From the NCBI GenBank assembly GCA_945860335.1, contig CAMAQW010000037.1:1-12016 (forward strand): 12,016 bases of DNA. The letters are read 5' to 3'. Below, one piece after another: positions 1-6,896 of this stretch. The notes beneath the pieces are model-generated. The model was not told the origin of the DNA. It made no database searches and was given only the letters and a program-made list of their open reading frames with translations. A program made the position numbers and the translations under genes. Source of the DNA: Sediminibacterium ginsengisoli. GTDB taxonomy: Bacteria; Bacteroidota; Bacteroidia; Chitinophagales; Chitinophagaceae. The stretch's first letter is position 1, and each line of letters opens with the position of its first letter.

Positions 1-699
1 GACTCCCTTATTGAAGAAGTGAAGTACATGTTACTAATGGCTAAAACTGGAAAAGAAATTTATCCGTACCTACTTACCAAGTTCACCAATAAATACATGG
101 CCCCAGAATTTATGGGTCAAGACAAAGTGTTTGTGTATTTGTTTGAAAACTTTTATGCCAAAGGAGATACGGTTATTTTAAATCCTGCGTCCCGAAAAAC
201 AGTAACAGAAAGAGCATACAGTTTAATGGCCAATCAACTCGGATTACCTGCAGCAGCTCTGGAATTGGTAGATTCGGTGGGTAAAGCCGTTTCACTCTAT
301 AAGATTCCTTCAAATTTTACCATGGTGGTATTTTACGATCCTAATTGTGGACATTGTAAAGAAGAATTACCGAGGTTAGACTCTTTTTACAGAGCCAAGT
401 GGAAAGCCGTTGGGATGACCATGCTTGGGGTTAATATATACGACGCCGAACAAACAGCATGGAAAAAATTTGTAACAGAAAAAAAACTAAATAATTGGAT
501 ACATGCCTACCAAACAAAAGCAGCAAAAGAAGCGGATGAAAAAGCAGGTAGGGCCAATTATAGACAGCTTTATGATATTTATAAAACGCCCACCGTTTAT
601 TTGCTAGATAAAGACAAACGCATCATTGCCAAGCAATTAACAATCGAACAGTTTGATGATATTATTCAAGTCAAGAGTAAGAAACAGCCTACCAAATAA
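1..699 (+). CDS. Thioredoxin-fold lipoprotein/periplasmic protein of DUF5106 type, C-terminal part (5' end outside window)
   Basis: The frame is open from base 1, so the gene begins left of the window; the GTG at 19 is only an internal valine codon. The visible 232 residues end in a TlpA/ResA-like thioredoxin domain. A strand (TMVVFYDPN) leads into a CGHC active site at visible residues 116-119, and a TP dipeptide before VYLLD (Pro197) fits the cis-proline loop. The preceding 100 or so residues are helical and resemble the DUF5106-type region that precedes such domains in many Bacteroidota proteins; this is from family memory. CxxC proteins of this kind are normally exported thiol-disulfide oxidoreductases, but the signal peptide would lie outside the window. 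The TAA stop (697-699) directly abuts the stop of the leftward metF. Oxidoreductase fold is well supported; the substrate is unknown. Confidence 0.85.
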   Translation, partial: DSLIEEVKYMLLMAKTGKEIYPYLLTKFTNKYMAPEFMGQDKVFVYLFENFYAKGDTVILNPASRKTVTERAYSLMANQLGLPAAALELVDSVGKAVSLYKIPSNFTMVVFYDPNCGHCKEELPRLDSFYRAKWKAVGMTMLGVNIYDAEQTAWKKFVTEKKLNNWIHAYQTKAAKEADEKAGRANYRQLYDIYKTPTVYLLDKDKRIIAKQLTIEQFDDIIQVKSKKQPTK

Positions 700-1653
700 T
701 TACACCAGTTCTTTAACGGCGTTATAAATTACTTTAGGTTTTCCGAGCGTGTAATAGTGTAATACCGGAACGCCAAATGCTTTAAGTTCCTTGCTTTGTT
801 GTACCAACCATTCGGTACCTACTTGTTCGCAATCGGCATCTGTTTTACATTTATTAATGGCGTTGGACAAATCTGTAGGAATATCTACATGAAATATTCG
901 AGGTAAAACAGAAAGTTGTTTTTTATTGGTAATTGGCTTAAGTCCTGGAATGATAGGAACGGTAATACCCATGTCCCTACAGGCTTTCACGAAATCATAA
1001 AATTTTTGATTGTCAAAAAACATTTGTGTCATGATATAGCCTGCGCCTTCATCCACTTTGTTTTTTAAATGCTTTAAATCTATTTCTAAATTGGGTGCTT
1101 CAAAATGTTTTTCTGGATAACCTGCAACACCCACACAAAATTTTGTTTGTCCACCGTTTTTAATGTCTTCATCTAAATAAATACCATTGTTCATGTTATT
1201 TACCTGCTTGATTAAGTCAATAGCAAAATGATTGCCATCTTTTTCAGGTTCAAATGATGATTCATTTTTAGCAGCATCGCCACGGAGTACAAGTGCATTG
1301 TCAATGCCTAAAAAGTCTAGGTCAATAAGTGCATCTTCGGTTTCTCTTTTTGTAAATCCACCACAAATAATATGCGGAACAGCGTCTACTTGATAATGGT
1401 TCATGATAGCCGCACAAATACCTACGGTACCCGGGCGTTTGCGCACTTCCACTTTTTCAAAAGTGCCATCCACCTTTTTCTTGAACATGGTTTCACTACG
1501 GTGGTAGGTCACATTAATCCAAGATGGCTTAAACTCCATTAAGGGGTCTAAATGTTCGTATAAAGTATTGATGGTCTTACCTTTTAATGGAGGTAACACT
1601 TCAAAAGAAATAAGGGTGTCTTTTGCCTGCTGTAAATGATCCGTTACTTTCAT
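700..1653 (-). CDS. metF: Methylenetetrahydrofolate reductase (NAD(P)H)
   Basis: This cytosolic flavoenzyme reduces 5,10-methylene-THF to 5-methyl-THF, the methyl donor for methionine synthesis. The 317 residues show the MTHFR TIM-barrel landmarks. SFEVLPP at 17-23 carries Glu18, equivalent to the catalytic glutamate of E. coli MetF. LVLRGD lies at 121-126, and MTQMFFDN at 208-215 is the folate/NADH-binding region. The length is about that of Bacteroidota MetF, and no C-terminal regulatory domain like the eukaryotic one is present. I chose ATG at 1653 because MKVTDHLQQAK matches family N-termini. The in-frame TTG at 1677 would add eight residues and falls inside a plausible -7 promoter element. 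The gene is divergent from lptB and convergent with the gene to its left. I saw no S-adenosylmethionine riboswitch in the short leader. Confidence 0.96.
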   Translation of the reverse strand: MKVTDHLQQAKDTLISFEVLPPLKGKTINTLYEHLDPLMEFKPSWINVTYHRSETMFKKKVDGTFEKVEVRKRPGTVGICAAIMNHYQVDAVPHIICGGFTKRETEDALIDLDFLGIDNALVLRGDAAKNESSFEPEKDGNHFAIDLIKQVNNMNNGIYLDEDIKNGGQTKFCVGVAGYPEKHFEAPNLEIDLKHLKNKVDEGAGYIMTQMFFDNQKFYDFVKACRDMGITVPIIPGLKPITNKKQLSVLPRIFHVDIPTDLSNAINKCKTDADCEQVGTEWLVQQSKELKAFGVPVLHYYTLGKPKVIYNAVKELV

Positions 1654-1674
1654 GATTGCTTGCTTTGTGGGGGG

Positions 1675-1709
1675 CAAATATTAAAATTAGTGCAATATAC
1701 AGCCAAAAA
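1675..1709 (-). promoter_or_regulatory. Candidate metF promoter, Bacteroidota type
   Basis: Read on the minus strand, TTTTTG (1709-1704) is followed after 20 bases by TAATATTTG (1683-1675). This resembles the Bacteroidota -33 TTTG and -7 TAnnTTTG elements, with one extra base inside the -7 box. Transcription would start near 1669, giving a leader of about 16 bases before ATG at 1653. The match is imperfect and the region is AT-rich, so this is tentative. Confidence 0.35.
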
Positions 1710-1767
1710 GACTTTATAAAAAGGGTTATAGGCCTCAAAACCTGATACAGAAGAGGTTCATAAGCCC

Positions 1768-1775
1768 TATTTTTG
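1768..1775 (+). promoter_or_regulatory. Candidate -7 element for lptB
   Basis: TATTTTTG is an exact match to the Bacteroidota TAnnTTTG -7 consensus. It lies 15 bases upstream of the TTG start of lptB, so transcription would begin close to 1781 and leave a leader of only about 10 bases. I see no convincing TTTG -33 element 19-21 bases upstream (around 1742-1749), which lowers confidence. Confidence 0.35.
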
Positions 1776-1790
1776 TAGAAAGCAACTATT

Positions 1791-2561
1791 TTGAACGGAA
1801 TCATACATACAAGTGCGCTACAAAAAAGTTACAAGGGCAGAACCGTTGTAAACAACGTTAGTGTAACCGTAAAACAGGGTGAAATTGTAGGTTTACTAGG
1901 ACCTAATGGTGCTGGCAAAACAACAACATTTTACATGGTAGTTGGGCTTATTAAGCCAGATGAAGGTACTGTGTTTTTAAACGAAGAAGACATTACCAAG
2001 CTCCCAATGTACAAAAGAGCACAAATGGGCATTGGTTACTTACCACAAGAAGCAAGTGTATTTAGAAGCCTCAGTGTAGAAGATAATATTTTAGCAGTAC
2101 TTGAAATGACAAAGCTTTCTAAAGAAGAACGTTTATTAAAATTAGAATCTTTACTGGACGAATTTAATTTACAACTTGTTCGAAAAAATAATGGCGATAG
2201 TTTAAGCGGTGGCGAAAGAAGAAGAACAGAGATTGCAAGAGCACTAGCCGTAGATCCAAAATTTATTTTATTAGACGAACCATTTGCAGGTGTTGACCCT
2301 ATTGCCGTAGAAGATATTCAAATGGTGGTAGCTAAATTAAAAACAAAAAATATTGGGATTTTAATTACTGACCATAACGTAAATGAAACCTTATCCATTT
2401 GCGATAGCGCCTACCTCTTAATTGAAGGTAAAATATTTAAACATGGAACTGCCGAAGAATTAGCAGAAGACGAAGACGTTAGGCGCTTGTATTTAGGAAC
2501 TAATTTTACGCTGCGCAGAAAAGATTGGATTATTGAAATGGGAAAAGAAGCCAAGCTTTAA
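1791..2561 (+). CDS. lptB: Lipopolysaccharide export ATPase LptB
   Basis: LptB is the cytoplasmic ATPase of the LptB2FG complex, which drives lipopolysaccharide from the inner membrane across the Lpt bridge. All ABC motifs are intact in its 256 residues: Walker A GPNGAGKTT (37-45), Q-loop Gln86 in YLPQEAS, signature LSGGE (138-142), Walker B with catalytic Glu in ILLDEP (159-164), and H-loop His195 in ITDHN. The stretch around VGLLGPNGAGKTTTFYMVVG is almost identical to proteobacterial LptB. The start is TTG: an in-frame TAG lies at 1776-1778, no ATG or GTG follows until well inside the protein, and SYKGR then falls one residue from its place in E. coli LptB. The C-terminus is slightly longer than in E. 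coli. The GH3-family gene begins 5 bases after the stop, implying co-transcription. Confidence 0.95.
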   Translation: MNGIIHTSALQKSYKGRTVVNNVSVTVKQGEIVGLLGPNGAGKTTTFYMVVGLIKPDEGTVFLNEEDITKLPMYKRAQMGIGYLPQEASVFRSLSVEDNILAVLEMTKLSKEERLLKLESLLDEFNLQLVRKNNGDSLSGGERRRTEIARALAVDPKFILLDEPFAGVDPIAVEDIQMVVAKLKTKNIGILITDHNVNETLSICDSAYLLIEGKIFKHGTAEELAEDEDVRRLYLGTNFTLRRKDWIIEMGKEAKL

Positions 2562-2566
2562 TTCAC

Positions 2567-4084
2567 ATGAAATTTTTAAGTCCTACCATATCCCGACTTG
2601 CCCTATTAAGAATAGCGCACATTGAAAGATGGGTAGCAAATCCAGTTGCAACGCAAAGAGAAGTGTTACAAGATTTAGTGACGCATGGACAGTACACGGC
2701 CTTTGGTAGAAAGTATGGTTTCAACGAAATTTTTAATATTCGAAAATTTAAAGAAGCCGTTCCCATTAGTGAATACGAAGACCTGAAACCCTTTATTGAT
2801 AGGCTTTTTGAAGGTGAAGACCAAGTGTTGTGGAACACGCCTGTAAAGTGGTTTGCAAAAAGTAGTGGTACCACTTCAGACAAGAGTAAATTTATTCCCA
2901 TCACCGAAGAAAGTTTAGAAGATTGTCATTACCAAGCCGCAAAAGATGTGCTTGCGCTTTATTATTATTTTAATAATAATAGTGATTTACTAACTGGTAA
3001 AGGACTTGTGATTGGTGGAAGTCATCAAATAAGTAAAATCAATGAAGATATAAGTGTAGGTGATTTAAGCGCTGTACTTCTTCAAAATACACCTATGTGG
3101 GCAAACTGGATTCGCACTCCAGAATTATCCATTGCACTCATGGATGAGTGGGAAACAAAAATTGAACAATTAGCGCAATCTACCATTGAAGAAAATGTAA
3201 CGTCAATTTCTGGTGTTCCTACCTGGACACTTTTACTCATCAAAAGAATTTTAGAAATCACTGGTAAGCAAACTTTAAAAGAAGTGTGGCCAAGTTTAGA
3301 ATTATACATTCATGGTGGTGTTTCTTTTACGCCTTACAAAGAACAATTTCAAAAACTAATTGGACCTGGTTGCACCTATTTAGAAATTTACAATGCATCG
3401 GAAGGTTTTTTTGCTGCGCAAGATGATCCAACTGTAGAAGGCATGCTTTTATTCTTAGACCACGGTATTTTTTATGAATTCATGCCCACCGAAGAATACG
3501 GAAAAGAAAAACCACGCACCATTGGACTTGACAAAGTGGAAATTGGTAAAAATTATGCATTGGTGATTAGTACCAATGGAGGTTTATGGCGCTATTTAGT
3601 GGGCGACACTGTTAAATTTACAAGCCTTGCGCCTTACCGGATTGTGGTAACCGGCAGGCTCAAACAATTTATCAATGCGTTTGGAGAAGAAGTGATGGTA
3701 GACAACACGGATAAAGCCATCGCAGCTGCAGCAGCAAGCACCGGACTTGTGGTTAAAGATTATACAGCGGCACCCATCTATTTTGGAGATCAAAACCAGG
3801 GGGCACATGAATGGCTGATCGAATTTGAAAATAAACCTGAAAGCCTAACAGCCTTTACAATAGCCCTGGACCAAAACTTAAAACTAGTGAATAGCGACTA
3901 TGAGGCCAAGCGTTACAAAGACATTGCACTTGGGCTTCCAAAAGTGACCGCCCTTCCTGAGGGATTGTTTCATACATGGCTTAAAAACAAAGGGAAACTT
4001 GGGGGTCAACATAAAGTGCCAAGACTCAGCAACGACCGCAGGTATATCGATGAATTATTGTTGCTTTTACAACAATATGGATAG
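2567..4084 (+). CDS. GH3-family acyl-adenylating enzyme (auxin-responsive GH3-like)
   Basis: This 505-residue protein belongs to the GH3 branch of the ANL adenylate-forming superfamily. Plant members join acyl acids such as jasmonate or indole-3-acetate to amino acids by way of an acyl-AMP. Superfamily motifs appear in order: the phosphate-binding loop SSGTTSDKSKFIP (99-111), YNASEGFF (275-282, the YxxSE adenylate motif), GDTVKFT (346-352), and TGRLKQFINAFGEE (362-375), at the hinge into the small C-terminal domain. Substrate and physiological role of bacterial members are not established, so no specific reaction is assigned. It starts 5 bases after lptB and has no visible promoter of its own, which suggests a link to envelope or lipid metabolism by context only. 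The run of alanines near 383-389 (GCA-rich DNA at 3721-3740) is a local feature without evident meaning. Confidence 0.9.
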   Translation: MKFLSPTISRLALLRIAHIERWVANPVATQREVLQDLVTHGQYTAFGRKYGFNEIFNIRKFKEAVPISEYEDLKPFIDRLFEGEDQVLWNTPVKWFAKSSGTTSDKSKFIPITEESLEDCHYQAAKDVLALYYYFNNNSDLLTGKGLVIGGSHQISKINEDISVGDLSAVLLQNTPMWANWIRTPELSIALMDEWETKIEQLAQSTIEENVTSISGVPTWTLLLIKRILEITGKQTLKEVWPSLELYIHGGVSFTPYKEQFQKLIGPGCTYLEIYNASEGFFAAQDDPTVEGMLLFLDHGIFYEFMPTEEYGKEKPRTIGLDKVEIGKNYALVISTNGGLWRYLVGDTVKFTSLAPYRIVVTGRLKQFINAFGEEVMVDNTDKAIAAAAASTGLVVKDYTAAPIYFGDQNQGAHEWLIEFENKPESLTAFTIALDQNLKLVNSDYEAKRYKDIALGLPKVTALPEGLFHTWLKNKGKLGGQHKVPRLSNDRRYIDELLLLLQQYG

Positions 4085-4119
4085 CTAAAATTCGTTCTAC
4101 ATATCTATAAATACTGGAT

Positions 4120-4875
4120 ATGAAATTACTAGCAGGCAAAGTCTCGATCGTAACAGGAGCAGCACGTGGAATTGGTGCCGCCATCGCATTAAAATTAGCA
4201 GAACAAGGAAGCCATATCGCATTCACTTACGTAAGTAGTGGGAGTGCCGAAAAGGCTGCAGCACTAGTAGCACAGATCGAAGCGCTAGGTGTTAAAGCAA
4301 AGGCATATCAGAGCAATGCAGGTATTTTTGAAGAGTGCGAAACCTTTGTAAATGATGTAGTTGCAACATTTGGTACGGTAGATATTTGTGTAAACAATGC
4401 AGGTATTTCAAAAGATAATTTACTGCTTCGCATGAATGCAGAACAGTGGGATGAAGTGATGGACACCAACCTAAAGAGTGTCTTTAATATGACCAAGCAG
4501 GTGATCAGGCCCATGATGAAAGCCAAATCTGGTAGTATTATCAACATGAGTTCTATTATTGGAATTAGAGGCAATGCTGGCCAAAGTAGTTATGCAGCAA
4601 GTAAAGCAGGCATTATAGGATTTACAAAATCAGTGGCCCTAGAACTTGGCAGTAGAAATATTAGATGCAATGCAATCGCACCAGGCTTTGTTGAAACCGA
4701 CATGACCCATTATTTAAAAGAGGGTGAAGCTGCTACTGCCTTTTTAAGCAAAATACCATTAGGTAGGTTTGGAAAAGCGGAGGAAATTGCCTACACCACC
4801 CTATTTTTAGCAAGTGACATGAGTTCGTATGTTACTGGACAGGTAATAAGCGCCTGCGGGGGTTTAAACATTTAA
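4120..4875 (+). CDS. fabG: 3-oxoacyl-[acyl-carrier-protein] reductase, SDR family
   Basis: The predicted role is the first reductive step of fatty acid elongation in the cytosol, NADPH-dependent reduction of 3-oxoacyl-ACP to the 3-hydroxy form. The 251 residues hold all classical SDR signatures: TGAARGIG (12-19) for the cofactor, NNAG (92-95), Asn118, and catalytic Ser145, Tyr158 and Lys162, with the same 13- and 4-residue spacing as E. coli FabG. PGFVETDM (188-195) and the terminal SSYVTGQVISACGGLNI are also typical. Sequence and length fit Bacteroidota FabG well, but SDR paralogues are many, so a different ketoreductase role cannot be excluded. The gene starts at ATG 4120, 35 bases after the GH3 gene on the same strand, and may be co-transcribed with it. 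I see no terminator after its TAA. Confidence 0.88.
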   Translation: MKLLAGKVSIVTGAARGIGAAIALKLAEQGSHIAFTYVSSGSAEKAAALVAQIEALGVKAKAYQSNAGIFEECETFVNDVVATFGTVDICVNNAGISKDNLLLRMNAEQWDEVMDTNLKSVFNMTKQVIRPMMKAKSGSIINMSSIIGIRGNAGQSSYAASKAGIIGFTKSVALELGSRNIRCNAIAPGFVETDMTHYLKEGEAATAFLSKIPLGRFGKAEEIAYTTLFLASDMSSYVTGQVISACGGLNI

Positions 4876-4886
4876 TAAAATATTGA

Positions 4887-4903
4887 TTGTCATAACGTTG
4901 TCA
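4887..4903 (+). repeat. TTGTCA direct repeat, 11-base spacing
   Basis: TTGTCA occurs at 4887-4892 and again at 4898-4903, exactly one helical turn apart. A related TTGTTA begins at 4920, two further turns on. The repeats lie in the fabG to small-gene gap, about 80-95 bases before the small gene's start. They could be half-sites for a regulator of the six-gene cluster. The motif is short, so chance is possible. Confidence 0.35.
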
Positions 4904-4919
4904 AATAATGCTTATAAAC

Positions 4920-4938
4920 TTGTTAAACTATTTAACAA
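4920..4938. promoter_or_regulatory. 19-base dyad, candidate operator
   Basis: TTGTTAAA and TTTAACAA form perfect 8-base inverted arms around CTA. It is AT-rich with no following T-run, so it is a poor terminator for fabG. Its centre is about 50 bases upstream of the likely transcription start of the six-gene cluster, a usual place for an activator site. No binding protein is identifiable from the window. Confidence 0.4.
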
Positions 4939-4964
4939 ATAGACTGTTTAATTAAATCGGCACT

Positions 4965-4972
4965 TATATTTA
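4965..4972 (+). promoter_or_regulatory. Candidate -7 element for the six-gene cluster
   Basis: TATATTTA matches TAnnTTTG at seven of eight positions (final A for G). It ends 9 bases before the ATG at 4982, so the transcript would have a leader of only a few bases. No clear -33 TTTG is visible; CTG at 4944-4946 is the nearest. A weak core promoter with a dyad just upstream would fit activator-dependent expression, but this is inference. Confidence 0.3.
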
Positions 4973-4981
4973 CAAATAACT

Positions 4982-5278
4982 ATGAAGCACCGTTTTTTAA
5001 ACATTTTTTTAATCTTGGTTTTATTAATCCAGGTCCTGCCCGTTAAACAAATGGGTGAGCTCCTTTTTAATAATCAATTAAACGAAGAGATAAATTACTC
5101 GGATAGCGGATGCAAAGAAATCAACAAATCAATTGAATCTTCAATTGAACTAGAGGAAGCGCTTCACTTTGCATTAATACTTGCTTCATCAGCAACACAA
5201 CTGAATTATTCTAATTTCCAAGATTGTATTCCATCGAATCACGTTTTTGATGTAAACGTACCGCCGCCAAATTGTTAA
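4982..5278 (+). CDS. Small exported or membrane-anchored protein of unknown function
   Basis: I do not recognise a named family for these 98 residues. The N-terminus is MKHR followed by a strongly hydrophobic run (residues 6-20, rich in Leu/Ile/Val), which reads as a signal peptide or an uncleaved membrane anchor. There is no clear A-x-A cleavage site and no lipobox cysteine. The rest is acidic and polar, with a short hydrophobic patch at 61-72 and three cysteines (44, 82, 98). It ends in VPPPNC with a C-terminal cysteine. It starts at ATG 4982 just after a plausible promoter and ends 52 bases before the SulP gene, so it heads the six-gene cluster. Composition is like its neighbours. Its reality is supported by start context, hydrophobic leader and position; the function is unknown. 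Confidence 0.7.
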   Translation: MKHRFLNIFLILVLLIQVLPVKQMGELLFNNQLNEEINYSDSGCKEINKSIESSIELEEALHFALILASSATQLNYSNFQDCIPSNHVFDVNVPPPNC

Positions 5279-5307
5279 TCGGTTTTAAACGATAACACGA
5301 ATTTTTT
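5274..5307 (+). terminator. Weak hairpin plus T6 run, possible attenuator
   Basis: GTTA(A)TCG at 5274-5281 pairs with CGATAAC at 5290-5296, with one bulged A and an 8-base loop. T6 follows at 5302-5307. The hairpin overlaps the stop codon of the small gene and precedes the SulP gene. The stem is short and AT-rich, so partial termination between these two genes is possible but uncertain. Confidence 0.25.
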
Positions 5308-5330
5308 ATTGACGGCTCTTACTAATTTCC

Positions 5331-6896
5331 ATGAAAAAATATTATTCGCATATAGGTGCAAACCTATCTGCATCCATTGTTGTGTTACTTGTAGCACTTC
5401 CACTTTGCTTAGGCATTGCCTTGGCATCAGGTGCTCCCTTGTTTTCGGGTATTATAGCCGGCGTAGTAGGAGGGATTGTAGTAGGTCTATTAAGTGGATC
5501 GCAACTTAGTGTTTCAGGACCTGCTGCAGGCTTAACCGCAATTGTAGCAGTGGCCATTTTAAAATTGCAAGTGTATGAAGCGTTTTTGCTTGCCGTTGTT
5601 TTAGCAGGCGTCATGCAAGTTGCGTTAGGCTATTTAAAGGCAGGCGTTATTGGCGATTATATACCAAATGCAGTTATTAAAGGTATGCTTGCTGCGATTG
5701 GTTTAATATTAATAATGAAGCAGTTTCCCCATTTAGTTGGATACGACGCAAACTTTGAAGGAGATGAGACATTTGCACAAGCAGACCAAAACAATACATT
5801 TTCAGCTATCTACACTGCATTAAATACTATAAAGCCTGCAGCTGCAATTATTGGACTCGGTTCAATTATACTATTGTCTATTTGGGAGAAGCCTTTTATT
5901 AAAAAAAATGAGCTATTGCGATTTGTTCCTGGCCCTTTGGTTGTAGTAATATTAGCCATTATTATCAATGGCACAATCGAACAATTGAGTGGAATTGCAA
6001 GTATAGAAAGCACGCACTTGGTGTCACTTCCAATTGCTCATTCTACAACTGAATTTATTTCCTTTTTTACACTGCCTAATTTTAGTTTTATTACCAATGT
6101 CCAAGTATGGATATCGGCTGTAACACTTGCGATTGTTGCATCTCTAGAAACATTACTAGGGATAGAAGCGGTTGATAAATTAGACCCATTAAAAAGAGTA
6201 ACGCCAACCAATAAAGAATTAAAAGCACAAGGTTTTGGCAATATTATTTCTGGGCTGATAGGCGGCCTACCGCTTACTTCAGTCATTGTTAGAAGTTCGG
6301 CAAATGTAAGTGCGGGTGGAAAAACCAAACAAGCAACCATTTTTCATGGATTATTATTACTCCTATGTGCAGCACTGATACCAAATTTGTTAAATAAAAT
6401 TCCATTAAGTGCACTTGCTGGTATATTAATTTTTACGGGATACAAACTTGCAAAAATTACTTTATTTAAAGAGTTTTATCAGAAAGGACTGAATCAATTT
6501 ATTCCTTTCTGTGTAACCATTATTGCTATTTTATTTACAGATTTATTAATTGGTATTTCCATAGGAATTGCTGTTAGCATGATATTTATTATTCGCAGCA
6601 ATTTTAAAACAGCTGTTTTGGTTGTAAATGACAATAATAATTACCTTATAAGGTTTAAAAAAGACGTTTCTTTTTTAAACAAGCCCATCATAAAAAGTGA
6701 ATTGGAGCTCGTTCCCGAGAACGCCAATTTGGTGATAGATGTGGCCAGGGCGGAATACATTGATAAAGACGTAATTGACGAAGTCAATAGCTTTTTATAC
6801 CACGCACATTTAAAAAATATTAAGGTTGCGCTTAGGACCAACCCAAGCAATGCCTTACATCGATTATTTTTAACCATTCAAAATATAAACTTATGA
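5331..6896 (+). CDS. SulP-family anion transporter with STAS domain, probable bicarbonate transporter
   Basis: This inner-membrane secondary transporter has 521 residues. The membrane domain (about 10-422) is very hydrophobic and contains the family hallmarks: an N-terminal helix pair ALPLCLGIALASG, SGPAAGLTAIVAV (62-74), and GGLPLTSVIVRSSANVSAGG (311-330). A cytoplasmic STAS domain follows at roughly 428-515. Its usual phosphorylatable IDSSG-like loop reads IDKD (477-480), so regulation by serine phosphorylation is not expected. SulP proteins carry sulfate, bicarbonate or other anions, and sequence alone does not fix the substrate. Bicarbonate is inferred because a beta-carbonic anhydrase gene begins within its last four bases (ATGA overlap), mirroring known SulP-carbonic anhydrase pairs and fusions. 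It starts at ATG 5331, 52 bases after the small gene. Confidence 0.9.
   Translation: MKKYYSHIGANLSASIVVLLVALPLCLGIALASGAPLFSGIIAGVVGGIVVGLLSGSQLSVSGPAAGLTAIVAVAILKLQVYEAFLLAVVLAGVMQVALGYLKAGVIGDYIPNAVIKGMLAAIGLILIMKQFPHLVGYDANFEGDETFAQADQNNTFSAIYTALNTIKPAAAIIGLGSIILLSIWEKPFIKKNELLRFVPGPLVVVILAIIINGTIEQLSGIASIESTHLVSLPIAHSTTEFISFFTLPNFSFITNVQVWISAVTLAIVASLETLLGIEAVDKLDPLKRVTPTNKELKAQGFGNIISGLIGGLPLTSVIVRSSANVSAGGKTKQATIFHGLLLLLCAALIPNLLNKIPLSALAGILIFTGYKLAKITLFKEFYQKGLNQFIPFCVTIIAILFTDLLIGISIGIAVSMIFIIRSNFKTAVLVVNDNNNYLIRFKKDVSFLNKPIIKSELELVPENANLVIDVARAEYIDKDVIDEVNSFLYHAHLKNIKVALRTNPSNALHRLFLTIQNINL

Noticed and set aside
1654..1677. TTG at 1677 as the metF start, eight residues longer
   Set aside because: The extra residues (MPPTKQAI) do not look like family N-termini, the TTG lies in a plausible -7 element, and ATG 1653 gives the standard MKVTDH start.
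1601..1804. 67-residue minus-strand frame across the metF/lptB divergent region
   Set aside because: It overlaps metF in another frame, lies across both candidate promoters, and has no recognisable features beyond chance hydrophobicity.
2563..2904. 113-residue minus-strand frame under the GH3 gene
   Set aside because: It is wholly antisense to a well-supported gene and has a composition expected from reading its reverse strand.
4315..4326. SNAG in FabG where many SDRs have an aspartate near the cofactor adenine
   Set aside because: Asn at this site is, to my recollection, usual in Bacteroidota FabG; all catalytic residues are present.
5309..5509. Cysteine- and arginine-rich 66-residue frame starting before the SulP gene
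   Set aside because: It is out of frame with and mostly inside the SulP coding region; the Cys/Arg richness comes from shifted reading of hydrophobic codons.
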